DNA of 64,000 nucleotides from Coriobacteriaceae bacterium (GCA_004557505.1 SFGZ01000003.1:245491-309490), one strand, 5' to 3'. Counted from the stretch's first letter, positions 8,558 to 18,159 are shown. Notes: generated from the sequence alone by a model not told the origin. Made by a program: numbers and translations.

Positions 8558-10377
8558 TGGGAATTCTCATTGGGTGTGAGCGGCTCTCGCACGAGTGGCC
8601 TGGCAAGCCCGTCCTTGCCGACCAGACCATAGGCATCAACGAGGGCGAGCGCATTGGCGTCGTGGGCAGAAACGGTGACGGCAAGTCGACGCTGCTCGAC
8701 CTCATCGCGCACCGCCTCGAGCCGGACGCGGGGGCCGTCACCTGGAGAAACGGCATCCACGTGGGGTTCCTCGGCCAGGATGACGAGCTTGAGGACGGCT
8801 GGAGCGTCGGCCGGGCGGTGGTGGGGGAGGTCCCCGACTACGTCTGGGCCTCCGACCCGCGCGTGCGCCAGATCATCGCCGAGCTTTTGGGCGACGTGGA
8901 CTGGGACGCCACCGTGGGCACGCTCTCCGGCGGGCAGCGCCGCCGCTGCGACCTGGCGCGCCTCCTGGTGGGCACCTGGGACGTCATCCTCATGGACGAG
9001 CCCACGAACCACCTGGACATGCACGCCATCCGCTGGCTCGCCGACCATCTTGGGAGGCGTTGGGCCGCCGACGCGGGCGCCCTTCTGGTGGTGACGCACG
9101 ACAGGTGGTTTTTGGACGAGGTCTGCGAGCACATGTGGGAGGTACACGACAGGAGGATCGAGCCCTTCGACGGCGGCTACTCCGCCTACATCCAGCAGCG
9201 CGTCGAGCGCGACCGCATGGCCGCGGCCACCGAGGAGCGCCGGCAGAACACGCTTCGCAAGGAGCTCAACTGGCTGGCGCACGGTGCCAAGGCGCGCACG
9301 AGCAAGCCGCGCTTCCGCGTCGAGGCCGCCCGCGCCCTCCTCGCCGACGACCCGCCCCTGAGAGACCCCATCGAGCTCAAGCGCCTTGCCGTGAGCAGGC
9401 TCGGCAAGCAGGTCATCGAGATGAAGGGCGTCTCGTTCGCCTATCCCGACGGCGAGCGCGTCCTGGACGACGTCACCTGGACCATAGGGCCCGGCGACCG
9501 CCTTGGCATCCTGGGTGCCAACGGCGCGGGCAAGTCCACGCTGCTCAAGGTCATGACGGGCAGGCTCCAGCCCAGCTCGGGCACCGTGCGCATCGGGAAG
9601 TCCGTGCGCTTCGGCTGGATGTCCCAGCACCTGGACGCGCTTGCCCAGAAGGAGGGCTGGCGCGTGCTCGAGGTGCTCTCGCGCTACAGGAGCACCTACT
9701 ACATCGATGGCAAGCCGCAGAGCCCAACGCAGCTCCTGGAGCGCCTGGGGTTCGAGCGCTCGGAGCTCACGAACTTCGTCCGCGACCTCTCCGGCGGCCA
9801 GCGCCGACGCCTGGCGCTTCTCGCCGTCCTTCTCGACGAGCCCAACGTCTTGGTGCTCGACGAGCCTGGCAACGACCTCGACACCGACATGCTCGCCGTC
9901 CTCGAGGACCTCCTCGACACCTGGCCGGGCACGCTGCTTTTGGTCTCGCACGACCGCTTCCTCATGGAGCGCGTGACCGACGACCAGTATGCGCTGCTCG
10001 ACGGCCGCGTGCGCCACTGCCCCCGCGGCGTCGACGAGTTCCTCGACCTCCTCGACGCCAAGGGTGCCTCGTCTTCCGGAGCGGAGTTTCGCGAAGCGCA
10101 CTCCGCGCAGGAAGGCCGGGCGCCCTCCGGGGGCCCAGGAGGCGAGCTCACCAACCAGGAGCGGCGCGAGCTCAAGAAGCGCTTCGACGCCGTTGCCCGT
10201 AAGCTGGAGAAGACCGAGGGGGAGCCGGACCGGCTGCGCGCCGCGCTCGCCGAGGTCGACCCCACGGACTACGAGAAGCTCGTCGCGGCCCAGAGGGCGG
10301 TTGACGAGGCCCTGGCTGCCCGCGAGGCCCTCGAGGACGAGTGGCTCGAGCTCTCAGACGCGCTTGGCATCGAGTAG
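8557..10377 (+). CDS. ABC-F family ATPase, Uup-like
   Basis: 606 residues with two ATP-binding cassettes and no membrane segments. The Walker A motifs are GRNGDGKST and GANGAGKST. There are two LSGGQRRR signatures and Walker B-type segments MDEPTNHLD and LDEPGNDLD. Between the cassettes is a charged linker, and after them an Ala/Glu-rich coiled-coil C-terminus (about residues 530-606), which is the Uup-type layout. ABC-F proteins act on the ribosome or on branched DNA; Uup is linked to precise transposon excision and ribosome quality. The Uup assignment rests on domain layout and should be taken as probable. The start overlaps the nfo stop. Confidence 0.9.
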   Translation: MGILIGCERLSHEWPGKPVLADQTIGINEGERIGVVGRNGDGKSTLLDLIAHRLEPDAGAVTWRNGIHVGFLGQDDELEDGWSVGRAVVGEVPDYVWASDPRVRQIIAELLGDVDWDATVGTLSGGQRRRCDLARLLVGTWDVILMDEPTNHLDMHAIRWLADHLGRRWAADAGALLVVTHDRWFLDEVCEHMWEVHDRRIEPFDGGYSAYIQQRVERDRMAAATEERRQNTLRKELNWLAHGAKARTSKPRFRVEAARALLADDPPLRDPIELKRLAVSRLGKQVIEMKGVSFAYPDGERVLDDVTWTIGPGDRLGILGANGAGKSTLLKVMTGRLQPSSGTVRIGKSVRFGWMSQHLDALAQKEGWRVLEVLSRYRSTYYIDGKPQSPTQLLERLGFERSELTNFVRDLSGGQRRRLALLAVLLDEPNVLVLDEPGNDLDTDMLAVLEDLLDTWPGTLLLVSHDRFLMERVTDDQYALLDGRVRHCPRGVDEFLDLLDAKGASSSGAEFREAHSAQEGRAPSGGPGGELTNQERRELKKRFDAVARKLEKTEGEPDRLRAALAEVDPTDYEKLVAAQRAVDEALAAREALEDEWLELSDALGIE

Positions 10378-10489
10378 GACCTCTGGCGCGGCGTACATGG
10401 CACGAATGATTGCGTGACAAAGGCCGTATGCGCGCCACGGCTGAGTGGCCCTATCATGGATGGGTCAACAGTCACAGAGGAGGGCACCG

Positions 10490-12241
10490 GTGGGAGAGAT
10501 TCTTCGGAGGTTCGTCTTCCCCAAGTACCGGGGGAAGATCGTCTTCGGCACGCTCTGCAAGGCCGTCGAGGTCGTCTTCGACCTCATCACCCCGGCCATC
10601 GTCGCGAGCATGATAGACGCGGGCGTCGCCAACCGCGACGCGGGCCACGTCGTTCGCATGTGCGTCGCGCTCGTCGTCCTCGCGCTGGTGGGGTTCTGCT
10701 TCACCCTGGTCTGCCAGAAGATGGCCGCCGTCGTCTCCCAGGGCTCGGGCACGGACATCCGACACGACCTCTACGCCAAGGTCAACCAGCTCGCCCCGGC
10801 CGACCTCGACCGCATGGGCACGCCCTCCCTCGTGACCCGCCTCACGAACGACGTGAACCAGGTGCAGGTCACCGTTGCGCTTGGCATACGACTGATCATC
10901 CGCTGGCCCATCCTCGCCGTCGGTTCCATGGTCTGCGCCATGCTCATCGACGCCCGGCTTGGGCTCGTGTTTCTCGTCTGCACGCCCGCCATCGCCGCGG
11001 TCTTCTGGATCGTGATGTCCAAGTCCGTCCCGCTCTTTGGCAAGCTTCAGGCCCGCCTCGACGAGGTGAGCCTCGTCACGCGCGAGAACCTCTCGGGCGT
11101 GCGCGTGGTGAGGGCGTTCAGGCAGGAGGGCCGCGAGGGCGCGCGCTTCCACGGGGCCGTCGACGCGCAGTCCCGCACCGCGATCGCCATCGGCAAGCTC
11201 TCCTCGCTGCTCAACCCCGCCACGCTCCTCGTGATGGACCTGGGGGTCGTCGCCATACTCTGGATGGGCGGCGTGCGCGTCGACGTCGGCGACCTCACGC
11301 AGGGCGAGGTCATCGCCTTCGTGAACTACATGACGCAGACGCTCGTGTCCATCGTCTACGTGGCAAACCTGGTGATCACCATCAACCGCGGGACCGCGTC
11401 GGCCGCGCGCATCATGGAGGTGCTCGACTGCGACCCCCAGATAAGCGACGAGGGCGCCGTGGAGATCCCCCTTGGCCATGGCACCCTCACCTCGGGCGTC
11501 GCGCTGGCCCTCGACCACGTCAGCTTCACCTACGACGGCGCGGCCCGCCCTGCCGTCGACGGCGTGACGCTGCGCCTGGGCGCGGGCGGAGCGCTCGGCA
11601 TCATCGGCGGCACGGGCTCCGGCAAGTCCTCCCTCGCAAACCTCATCTTGCGGCTCTACGACGCCACGGAAGGCGAGGTCCGCGTCTTTGGGCATGACGT
11701 GCGAGAGTATCCCCTCACCCAGCTGCGCGAGCTTGTCTCGGCCGTCCCCCAGCAGGCCTCGCTCGTCTCGGGGACCATCCGCTCGAACCTCTGCTGGCGC
11801 GACGGGCGGGCGGGCGACGACGAGCTCTGGCGCGCGCTTGCGCTCGCGCAGGCCGCGGACTTCGTGGGCGCCACGGACGGCGGGCTTGACGCCACCGTCG
11901 AGGCGGGCGGGAGGAACTTCTCCGGGGGCCAGCGCCAGCGGCTCACGATCGCCCGCGCGCTCGTGGGCCGCCCACGCATCGTGGTGCTCGACGACGCCGC
12001 CTCGGCCCTCGACTTCCGCACCGACGCGACCCTGCGCCAGTCGCTCCGGAGCCTCCGCTCCGAGCTCACCTGCGTGATCGTCTCGCAGCGCGTCTCGTCG
12101 GTCATGTCCTGTGACCAGATCCTCGTCTTGGACCACGGGCACATGGCGGGCCTGGGCTCGCACGCCGAGCTCATGAGGAGCTGCCCCATCTACCGCGAGA
12201 TCTGCCTCTCGCAGCTTCGCCCCGAGGAGGTGTGCGCGTAA
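10490..12241 (+). CDS. ABC exporter subunit with degenerate Walker B (heterodimer partner 1)
   Basis: 583-residue fused membrane-ATPase half transporter. Six membrane helices lie in about residues 15-300, then an ATPase domain with Walker A GGTGSGKSS, Q-loop, signature FSGGQ, and Walker B VVLDDAASALD, where the catalytic Glu is replaced by Asp. Together with the next gene this gives the asymmetric exporter layout of the TM287/288, LmrCD and BmrCD type. The start is GTG 10490 because GAGGAGG lies at 10477-10483; earlier in-frame starts (GTG 10445, ATG 10460) have no such site. The substrate is unknown and could be a drug, lipid or peptide. A TATCAT sequence at 10452 could be a -10 element but lacks a clear -35. 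Confidence 0.93.
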   Translation: MGEILRRFVFPKYRGKIVFGTLCKAVEVVFDLITPAIVASMIDAGVANRDAGHVVRMCVALVVLALVGFCFTLVCQKMAAVVSQGSGTDIRHDLYAKVNQLAPADLDRMGTPSLVTRLTNDVNQVQVTVALGIRLIIRWPILAVGSMVCAMLIDARLGLVFLVCTPAIAAVFWIVMSKSVPLFGKLQARLDEVSLVTRENLSGVRVVRAFRQEGREGARFHGAVDAQSRTAIAIGKLSSLLNPATLLVMDLGVVAILWMGGVRVDVGDLTQGEVIAFVNYMTQTLVSIVYVANLVITINRGTASAARIMEVLDCDPQISDEGAVEIPLGHGTLTSGVALALDHVSFTYDGAARPAVDGVTLRLGAGGALGIIGGTGSGKSSLANLILRLYDATEGEVRVFGHDVREYPLTQLRELVSAVPQQASLVSGTIRSNLCWRDGRAGDDELWRALALAQAADFVGATDGGLDATVEAGGRNFSGGQRQRLTIARALVGRPRIVVLDDAASALDFRTDATLRQSLRSLRSELTCVIVSQRVSSVMSCDQILVLDHGHMAGLGSHAELMRSCPIYREICLSQLRPEEVCA

Positions 12242-14103
12242 TGGCCAACCCGTATGCCGCCGGCGCGGGCACCGGAACCATCATGGCCAACGTCAGGGGT
12301 GACATCGGCAATGACGTCAACAGCCCCCAGGGCCGCCTCGACGAGACGGGCCTCACCACCGCCGAGGTCACGAGGCGCCTGCTCGCCTACACCCGCCCGC
12401 ACATGGCCTCCCTCGTCGCGTCCTTCATCGCGTCCGCCGTCTCTGTCATCCTCCAGCTCTACGTCTCCATCGTCGTCGGCCGCGCTATCGACTGCATGGT
12501 CTCAGCCGGGGGCGTCGACTTCCCGGCCCTCATGCCGCTGCTCCGGGGGCTCGCCCTCATCGTCGTGGGTGCGGCCGTAACGCAGTGGCTCTCGGGCTAC
12601 TGCACGAACAGGCTCACCTACAAGACCGTGCGCGACCTGCGCGTCGATGCCTTCGCGAGGCTTCGCGACCTGCCGCTCTCGTTTGTCGACGCCCACTCGC
12701 ACGGAGACCTCCTCTCCCGCGTGGTGAACGATGCCGACCAGGTGGGCGACGGCCTCCTCCAGGGCCTCACGCAGCTCTTCGCCGGCGTCGTGACCATTGT
12801 GGGCACCCTGGCGTTCATGTTCTCGATCTCGGTTCCCGTGGGCCTCGTGGTGGTCGTCGTGACGCCCGCCTCGATGCTCGTCGCCTGGCTCATAGCGCGC
12901 TACTCGGCCAAAAGCTTCAAGGACCAGCAGGCCCTTCAGGGCTCGCTTGGCGGCTACGTCGAGGAGATGGTGGGCAGTCAGAAGCTGGTGTGCGCCTTCG
13001 CGTATGGCGACCGAGCCCAGGCGGGCTTCGATGACATCAACCAGCGCCTGCTTAGGGTGGGGGAGCACGCCCAGTTCACCAGCTCGCTCTCGAATCCCGC
13101 GACGCGCGTGGTGAACAACGTCACCTACGCTGTCGTCGCCGTGGTGGGCTGCATCTGCGTCATCTCCGGCTGGCCGAGCGTCCTCACGGTTGGCCAGGTG
13201 CAGACGTTCCTCTCATATGCCAACCAGTACATGAAGCCCTTCAACGAGATCTCTAACGTGGTCACGCAGATCCAGACCGCCTATGCCTCGGCGCGCCGCC
13301 TCTTCGCGCTCATCGACGCCCCCGCCCAGAGCGCGGATCCCGCAGAGCCCGAGGTGGATGACAGTCCCCAGGGCGCCCTTGAGTTCTCGCGCGTCGGCTT
13401 CTCCTACGCCCCTGACCGGCCGCTCCTGCACGACATCTCGTTCTCAGCCGAGCCGGGCCAGACCATCGCCCTCGTGGGACCCACGGGCTGCGGCAAGACC
13501 ACCCTCATCAACCTGCTGCTGCGCTTCTACGACGTCGACGCCGGGCAGATCCTGGTGGACGGCCACGACACCAGCCGCATGCGCCGGGATGACCTCCGCT
13601 CGCTCTTTGGCATGGTGCTCCAGGACACCTGGCTCTTTAGGGGGACGGTGCGCGAGAACATCGCCTACGGGACGCCGGACGCCACATTCGACGGGGTCGT
13701 GGCCGCCGCCAAGCGGGCGCACGCCCACAAGTTCATCGAGCAGCTGCCGCAGGGCTACGAAACCCTCCTCGGCGAGGACGGCGGCTCCCTCTCGCAGGGG
13801 CAGCGGCAGCTCCTCTGCATAGCGCGCGTGATGCTCGCCGACCCCACGATCCTTCTGCTCGACGAGGCCACGAGCTCCATCGACACCCGCACCGAGTCAC
13901 AGGTGCAGGACGCCTTCGACCGCATGATGGAGGGCCGCACCTCGCTCGTGGTGGCGCACCGCCTCTCGACCGTGCGCGACGCGGACTGCATACTCGTGAT
14001 GAGGGACGGCCACATCATCGAGCGGGGCACGCACGACGAGCTGCTGCGCCGCGGCGGCTTCTACGCGGAGCTGTACGAGAGCCAGTTCGAAGGCACGCGG
14101 TAG
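12241..14103 (+). CDS. ABC exporter subunit with catalytic Glu (heterodimer partner 2)
   Basis: 620-residue half transporter overlapping the previous gene as TAATG. It has an N-terminal cytoplasmic extension of about 50 residues, six membrane helices, and an ATPase domain with Walker A GPTGCGKTT, signature LSQGQ (not LSGGQ) and Walker B LLLDEATSSID with the catalytic Glu. In a heterodimer the weak signature here pairs with the Asp-type Walker B of partner 1 to form one degenerate site, while partner 1's FSGGQ pairs with this subunit's good Walker B. ATG 12241 was chosen over GTG 12232 because GAGGAGG at 12224-12230 is correctly spaced only for 12241. Confidence 0.93.
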   Translation: MANPYAAGAGTGTIMANVRGDIGNDVNSPQGRLDETGLTTAEVTRRLLAYTRPHMASLVASFIASAVSVILQLYVSIVVGRAIDCMVSAGGVDFPALMPLLRGLALIVVGAAVTQWLSGYCTNRLTYKTVRDLRVDAFARLRDLPLSFVDAHSHGDLLSRVVNDADQVGDGLLQGLTQLFAGVVTIVGTLAFMFSISVPVGLVVVVVTPASMLVAWLIARYSAKSFKDQQALQGSLGGYVEEMVGSQKLVCAFAYGDRAQAGFDDINQRLLRVGEHAQFTSSLSNPATRVVNNVTYAVVAVVGCICVISGWPSVLTVGQVQTFLSYANQYMKPFNEISNVVTQIQTAYASARRLFALIDAPAQSADPAEPEVDDSPQGALEFSRVGFSYAPDRPLLHDISFSAEPGQTIALVGPTGCGKTTLINLLLRFYDVDAGQILVDGHDTSRMRRDDLRSLFGMVLQDTWLFRGTVRENIAYGTPDATFDGVVAAAKRAHAHKFIEQLPQGYETLLGEDGGSLSQGQRQLLCIARVMLADPTILLLDEATSSIDTRTESQVQDAFDRMMEGRTSLVVAHRLSTVRDADCILVMRDGHIIERGTHDELLRRGGFYAELYESQFEGTR

Positions 14104-14174
14104 CGCGCGGTTCTCGCCCGGCCCCGGTTTCCGCGCGCCTGGACCGCCACCGCGACCACGCCGCTCACGGCCCA

Positions 14175-14194
14175 GCCCCGTCGTTCTGCGGGGC
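14175..14194 (+). terminator. Possible hairpin after the ABC exporter operon
   Basis: GCCCCG and CGGGGC flank an 8-base loop about 70 bases after the exporter stop. No clear T run follows, so termination activity is uncertain. The rest of the 14104-14311 gap shows no gene. Confidence 0.3.
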
Positions 14195-14311
14195 CATCCT
14201 ACCGTCCGCCCACCACACGGGGCCACGCCTTCGGCGGGGGTGGATAATCGGCTCTGGCGGGGGCCGCGAGGAGCCCCGCCACGCCCATCCATCGGAAACG
14301 GGGAGGTGCCG

Positions 14312-15796
14312 ATGAAGGAGAGGGAACGCCGGTGCGACGTCGCGGTCATCGGGGCTGGCGTCTGCGGCTGTGCCGCCGCGCGCGAACTGGCCCGCACGAC
14401 GGCGCGCGTCTGCGTGCTCGAGCGGGAGGACGACGTCTGCTGCGGCACGTCGAAGGCTAACTCCGCCATCGTGCATGCCGGCTACGACGCCATGCCCGGC
14501 TCGCTCATGGCGCGCCTCAACGTCGAGGGCAACGCCCTCATGTACGAGCTTGCGAAGAAGCTTCAGTTCACGGTCAAGAACATCGGGTCGCTCGTCGTGT
14601 GTACCAGCGAGCGCGGCATGGGCGGCCTGCGCGAGCTCTTTGCGCGCGGCGTGGCCAACGGCGTGCCTGACCTCAGGATCGTCGACCGAGACACGCTGCG
14701 CTCCATGGAGCCAAACGTCTCCCCGAACGCCATCGGCGCCCTCTGGGCGCCCACGGCGGGCATCGTGGACCCGTTCGCCCTCAACGTTGCCCTCGCAGAG
14801 AATGCCTCGACGAACGGCGTCGAGTTTGCCTTCAACGCGCCCGTGACCTCCATCGAACGCGACCCCGGGGGAGGCTTCGCGCTCGAGACGCCGCAGGGCC
14901 GCGTCATTGCCCGCTGCGTGGTCAACGCCGCCGGCGTCTACGCCGACCAGGTCCACAACATGGTCGGCGGGGACAGGCTCGAGATCACCCCCCGTCGCGG
15001 CCAGTACATGCTCCTCGACACCACGGCCGGCAACCACGTGCGCCACGTGGTCTTTGCCCTGCCCACCAAGATGGGCAAGGGCGTGCTGGTCGCGCCCACC
15101 ACCCACGGCAACCTCATCGTCGGCCCCACGGCCGAGGACATCCCGGACAAGGAGGGGACCGACACCACGGCGGCCGGCCTTGCCGAGGTGGCCGAGAAGT
15201 GCGGCGTCGCGGTGGCGGGCGTCCCTCTCCGCGAGGTCGTCACGTCCTTCTCGGGCCTGCGCGCGCACCGGGCCGAGCACGAGTTCCTCATTGGCGAGAA
15301 CCCCTCCGTGCCGGGCTTTGTGGACTGCTCGGCCATAGAGTCTCCCGGCCTCACGGCCTCCCCGGCCATCGGGCGCATGGTCGCGGACGTCGTGCGCGGC
15401 ATCCTCGGCCTTGAGGACAGGCCCGCCGGCGAGTTTGTGGACGAGCGCCGCGGCATCCCCAGCATGAACGACCTCTCCTTTGGGCGGTGGGGGAGCCTCT
15501 GCGAGGAGAACCCCCTCTACGGGAGGGTCATCTGCCGCTGCTGCCATGTGACCGAGGCGCAGATCGTCGATGCCATCCACCGTCCCGTCGGCGCCCGCAC
15601 GCTCGACGGCGTGAAGCGACGCACGGGGGCATGCATGGGCCGCTGTCAGGCGGGCTTCTGCACGCCCAAGATCATGGAGATCCTCTCGCGCGAGCTTCCG
15701 GACGTGAGCATGGAGGGCGTCACCAAGGCCGGGCCGGGATCCGAGCTCATCAAGGGCCACGTGAAGGACGCCATCGCAGGGGAGGCCCGCGCATGA
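14312..15796 (+). CDS. GlpA-like FAD-dependent oxidoreductase with BFD-type 2Fe-2S domain
   Basis: 494 residues. The N-terminal dinucleotide fold is GAGVCGCAAARELAR, followed by the DAO-type fold of FAD glycerol-3-phosphate dehydrogenases (CGTSKANSAIVHAGYD, NAAGVYAD). The C-terminus from about residue 405 is a BFD-like [2Fe-2S] domain with cysteines in CRCC, CMGRC and GFC. This is the layout of the anaerobic glycerol-3-phosphate dehydrogenase A subunit. ATG 14312 follows GGGGAGG; the upstream frame is not conserved. It overlaps the second flavoprotein, and a DUF1667 gene completes the usual trio. Glycerol kinase and facilitator genes are not nearby, so the substrate is inferred only. Confidence 0.85.
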   Translation: MKERERRCDVAVIGAGVCGCAAARELARTTARVCVLEREDDVCCGTSKANSAIVHAGYDAMPGSLMARLNVEGNALMYELAKKLQFTVKNIGSLVVCTSERGMGGLRELFARGVANGVPDLRIVDRDTLRSMEPNVSPNAIGALWAPTAGIVDPFALNVALAENASTNGVEFAFNAPVTSIERDPGGGFALETPQGRVIARCVVNAAGVYADQVHNMVGGDRLEITPRRGQYMLLDTTAGNHVRHVVFALPTKMGKGVLVAPTTHGNLIVGPTAEDIPDKEGTDTTAAGLAEVAEKCGVAVAGVPLREVVTSFSGLRAHRAEHEFLIGENPSVPGFVDCSAIESPGLTASPAIGRMVADVVRGILGLEDRPAGEFVDERRGIPSMNDLSFGRWGSLCEENPLYGRVICRCCHVTEAQIVDAIHRPVGARTLDGVKRRTGACMGRCQAGFCTPKIMEILSRELPDVSMEGVTKAGPGSELIKGHVKDAIAGEARA

Positions 15797-17067
15797 GCGA
15801 CTACGACGTCATCGTCATTGGGGGCGGGCCGGCGGGCCTCGCCGCCGCCACGGCCGCCCGCGGCGGCGGCCGGCGCTCGGTTCTCGTGATCGAACGCGAC
15901 CAGAAGCTCGGCGGCATTCTCAACCAGTGCATCCACAACGGCTTTGGCCTCATCACCTTCAACGAGGAGCTCACCGGGCCCGAGTACGCCGCGCGCTACG
16001 AGAGGATCGCGCGCGACGCGGGCGTGGAGTTCGTTCTCGACACCATGGTGCTCGACGTCTCCCCGGATCGCGTGGTCACGTGCGTGAGCGAGGCCTGCGG
16101 CATGCGGCGCATCTCCGCAGGCGCGGTGGTCCTTGCCATGGGCTGCCGCGAGCGGCCACGGGGCGCCCTCAACATCCCCGGCTTCAGACCCGCTGGCATC
16201 TACACCGCCGGCACGGCGCAGCGCCTGGTGAACATCGAGGGGCTCCTGCCGGGGCGCGAGGTCGTCATCCTCGGCTCGGGAGACATCGGGCTTATCATGG
16301 CGCGCCGCATGACGCTCGAGGGCGCCCACGTCGCGTGCGTGGCCGAGCTCATGCCCTACTCGGGAGGCCTCAAGCGCAACATCGTCCAGTGCCTCGACGA
16401 CTTTGGCATCCCGCTGCTGCTCTCGCACACGGTCACGCGCGTTGAGGGCAGGCGCCGCGTCGAGGCCGTGTGGATCGCGCGGGTGGACGAGAAGGGCCGC
16501 CCCGTTGCCGGCACCGAGGAGCGCTACCCCTGCGACACGCTGCTCCTCTCAGTGGGCCTGCTTCCTGAGAACGAGCTCTCGCGCGCCGCCGGCGTCGAGC
16601 TCTCGCGCGTCACGCGCGGGCCGGTCGTCAACGAGAGCCTCGAGACGAGCGTGCCCGGCATCTTCGCCTGCGGGAACGTGCTCCACGTACACGACCTCGT
16701 GGACTATGTCTCCGAGGAGGCGAGCGCCGCCGGCGCGGCTGCCGGCGCCTGGGCCGACAGGCCTGTGGGGCAGCGGGGGCAGGGCGCGCGGCCAGGCGTC
16801 CCCGTCATCGCCGAGGGGGGCGTGCGCTACACCGTGCCGCAGTCCATCGACCCCGAGCGCATGCCCGGCAGGCTCACGGTGCGCTTCCGCGTGGGCGGCG
16901 TCTTCGAGGACAGGCGCGTCTGCGTATACCTGGACAACGAGCGAGTCATCGCCAGGCGGCGACCCATCCTCGTCCCCGGCGAGATGGAAGACGTCACCCT
17001 GACGCGCGAGGCCCTTCTCGGCAGGCCGGGCCTTGCGAGGGTCGTCGTGACGCTCGAGGGGGCCTGA
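15793..17067 (+). CDS. NAD(P)/FAD-dependent oxidoreductase, GlpB-like partner
   Basis: 424 residues. It has an N-terminal FAD motif GGGPAGLAAATAA, a conserved GGILNQCIHNGFG segment, and a second dinucleotide motif GSGDIGLIMARR. A TSVPGIFACGN segment near 290 precedes the C-terminal region. This family is found between GlpA-like and DUF1667 proteins in many anaerobes. It probably passes electrons from the GlpA-like subunit to NAD(P) or a quinone-like acceptor; that role is inference. ATG 15793 overlaps the previous stop (ATGA), and only 2 bases separate its stop from the next gene, so the three are one operon. Confidence 0.85.
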   Translation: MSDYDVIVIGGGPAGLAAATAARGGGRRSVLVIERDQKLGGILNQCIHNGFGLITFNEELTGPEYAARYERIARDAGVEFVLDTMVLDVSPDRVVTCVSEACGMRRISAGAVVLAMGCRERPRGALNIPGFRPAGIYTAGTAQRLVNIEGLLPGREVVILGSGDIGLIMARRMTLEGAHVACVAELMPYSGGLKRNIVQCLDDFGIPLLLSHTVTRVEGRRRVEAVWIARVDEKGRPVAGTEERYPCDTLLLSVGLLPENELSRAAGVELSRVTRGPVVNESLETSVPGIFACGNVLHVHDLVDYVSEEASAAGAAAGAWADRPVGQRGQGARPGVPVIAEGGVRYTVPQSIDPERMPGRLTVRFRVGGVFEDRRVCVYLDNERVIARRRPILVPGEMEDVTLTREALLGRPGLARVVVTLEGA

Positions 17068-17069
17068 AC

Positions 17070-17432
17070 ATGGAGACAAGGACGCTCACCTGCATACGCT
17101 GCCCACGGGGCTGCGCCGTGACCGTGACCCTGGAGGATGACGGGGCCATCACCGGGGTCACCGGCAACTCGTGCATGCGCGGCGACACGTACGCCCGCGG
17201 CGAGGTCACGCACCCGGTTCGCGTGGTGACCACGACGGTGCCCGTCACCGGGTCTGCCACGGAGAAGATGATCTCGGTCAAGACGGCGGGCGACGTGCCC
17301 AAGGACCGCGTCTTCGACGTGGTGCGCGCGCTCGCGGATGTCACCGCCACCGCTCCGCTCCGCATCGGCGACGTCATTGTTCACGACGTCGCCGGCACCG
17401 GCGTCGACGTCGTGGCGACCAAGGACGCCTAG
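17070..17432 (+). CDS. DUF1667 protein (GlpC-like small partner)
   Basis: 120 residues. The N-terminus has CIRCPRGC and a further cysteine in GNSCMRG, a four-cysteine pattern that could hold Zn or an Fe-S cluster. This is followed by the HPVRVVTTTV segment typical of DUF1667. The family is almost always encoded next to GlpA-like and GlpB-like flavoproteins, as here. Its role is not established. It lies 2 bases after the upstream stop. Confidence 0.85.
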   Translation: METRTLTCIRCPRGCAVTVTLEDDGAITGVTGNSCMRGDTYARGEVTHPVRVVTTTVPVTGSATEKMISVKTAGDVPKDRVFDVVRALADVTATAPLRIGDVIVHDVAGTGVDVVATKDA

Positions 17433-17435
17433 GCG

Positions 17436-17464
17436 AGGGGTTGGGGCCAGAAAGCCTAGCCCCT
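17436..17464 (+). terminator. Possible hairpin after the GlpA-like operon
   Basis: A 10-pair stem (two G-T wobbles) with AGGGGTTGGG on the left and CCTAGCCCCT on the right encloses a 9-base loop, starting 3 bases after the DUF1667 stop. No T run follows, so this is a weak terminator candidate. Confidence 0.35.
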
Positions 17465-17561
17465 CCCGGCGTCCCCGGGACGCTCGTCCCACGTCGGGCG
17501 TCATCGCCCCTCGGCCAAAGGGTACCATGTGCTCGTACGCCTACGGCAACCGGAGGACACC

Positions 17562-18149
17562 ATGGACATCGATATCGATGCGGCATCCACAGCCCTGCTT
17601 GTGATTGACATTCTCGTGACCGACTCGCCCGATGCGGTCTATGCGCCGGACCCCCAGGAGGAGGCCCTCGTGGACAACGCTGCCCGGATCACCCGCGCGG
17701 CGAGGGAAGCGGGCATGCCCGTCCTCTTCCTCTGCGACCAGCACATCCCCGGCATCGACCGGGAGCTCGCGCTGTGGGGCGAGCACGGCATGAGGGGCAA
17801 GGCGCATCCGCATCCCGCGCTGGAGGCGGGCGACGGCCCGCGCGACTTCGTGATACCCAAGCGCCGCTACTCGGGCTTCTTCCAGACCGACCTCGACCTC
17901 ACCCTGCGCGAGCTGGGCGTCCGCACCGTCATCGCGGTGGGGGAGGACACCAACGTCTGCGTCCTGCACACGCTCGCCGACGCCTGGAACCTGGGCTACG
18001 ACTCCGTCGCCGTGTCCGACGCCACGCGCACCTTCCTCGTGGGGACGCAGGAGGGGGCGCTCGAGCACATGCGGCGCTGCTTTGGCACGAAGGTCATCAC
18101 GACCGGGCAGGCCCTCGCCAGCCTCAGTGGCGCGCCCGCGCGCAGGTAG
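17562..18149 (+). CDS. Isochorismatase-family cysteine hydrolase
   Basis: 195 residues. The catalytic triad of the nicotinamidase/isochorismatase family is visible: Asp16 in LLVIDIL, Lys100 in VIPKRRYSGF, and Cys133 in GEDTNVCVLHT. The family includes nicotinamidases, isochorismatases and amide hydrolases. The metal-binding residues expected of a PncA nicotinamidase are not clear here, so I leave the substrate open. ATG 17562 follows GGAGG; the frame is open from 17529 but without a ribosome-binding site. The next gene starts 10 bases downstream. Confidence 0.88.
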   Translation: MDIDIDAASTALLVIDILVTDSPDAVYAPDPQEEALVDNAARITRAAREAGMPVLFLCDQHIPGIDRELALWGEHGMRGKAHPHPALEAGDGPRDFVIPKRRYSGFFQTDLDLTLRELGVRTVIAVGEDTNVCVLHTLADAWNLGYDSVAVSDATRTFLVGTQEGALEHMRRCFGTKVITTGQALASLSGAPARR

Positions 18150-18159
18150 GGGAGGACGC

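Noticed and set aside
10452..10457. TATCAT as promoter -10 before the ABC exporter (also at 24247 and 32006)
   Set aside because: The hexamer matches the recA -10, but no -35 with 16-18 base spacing is visible, so I did not list these as promoters.
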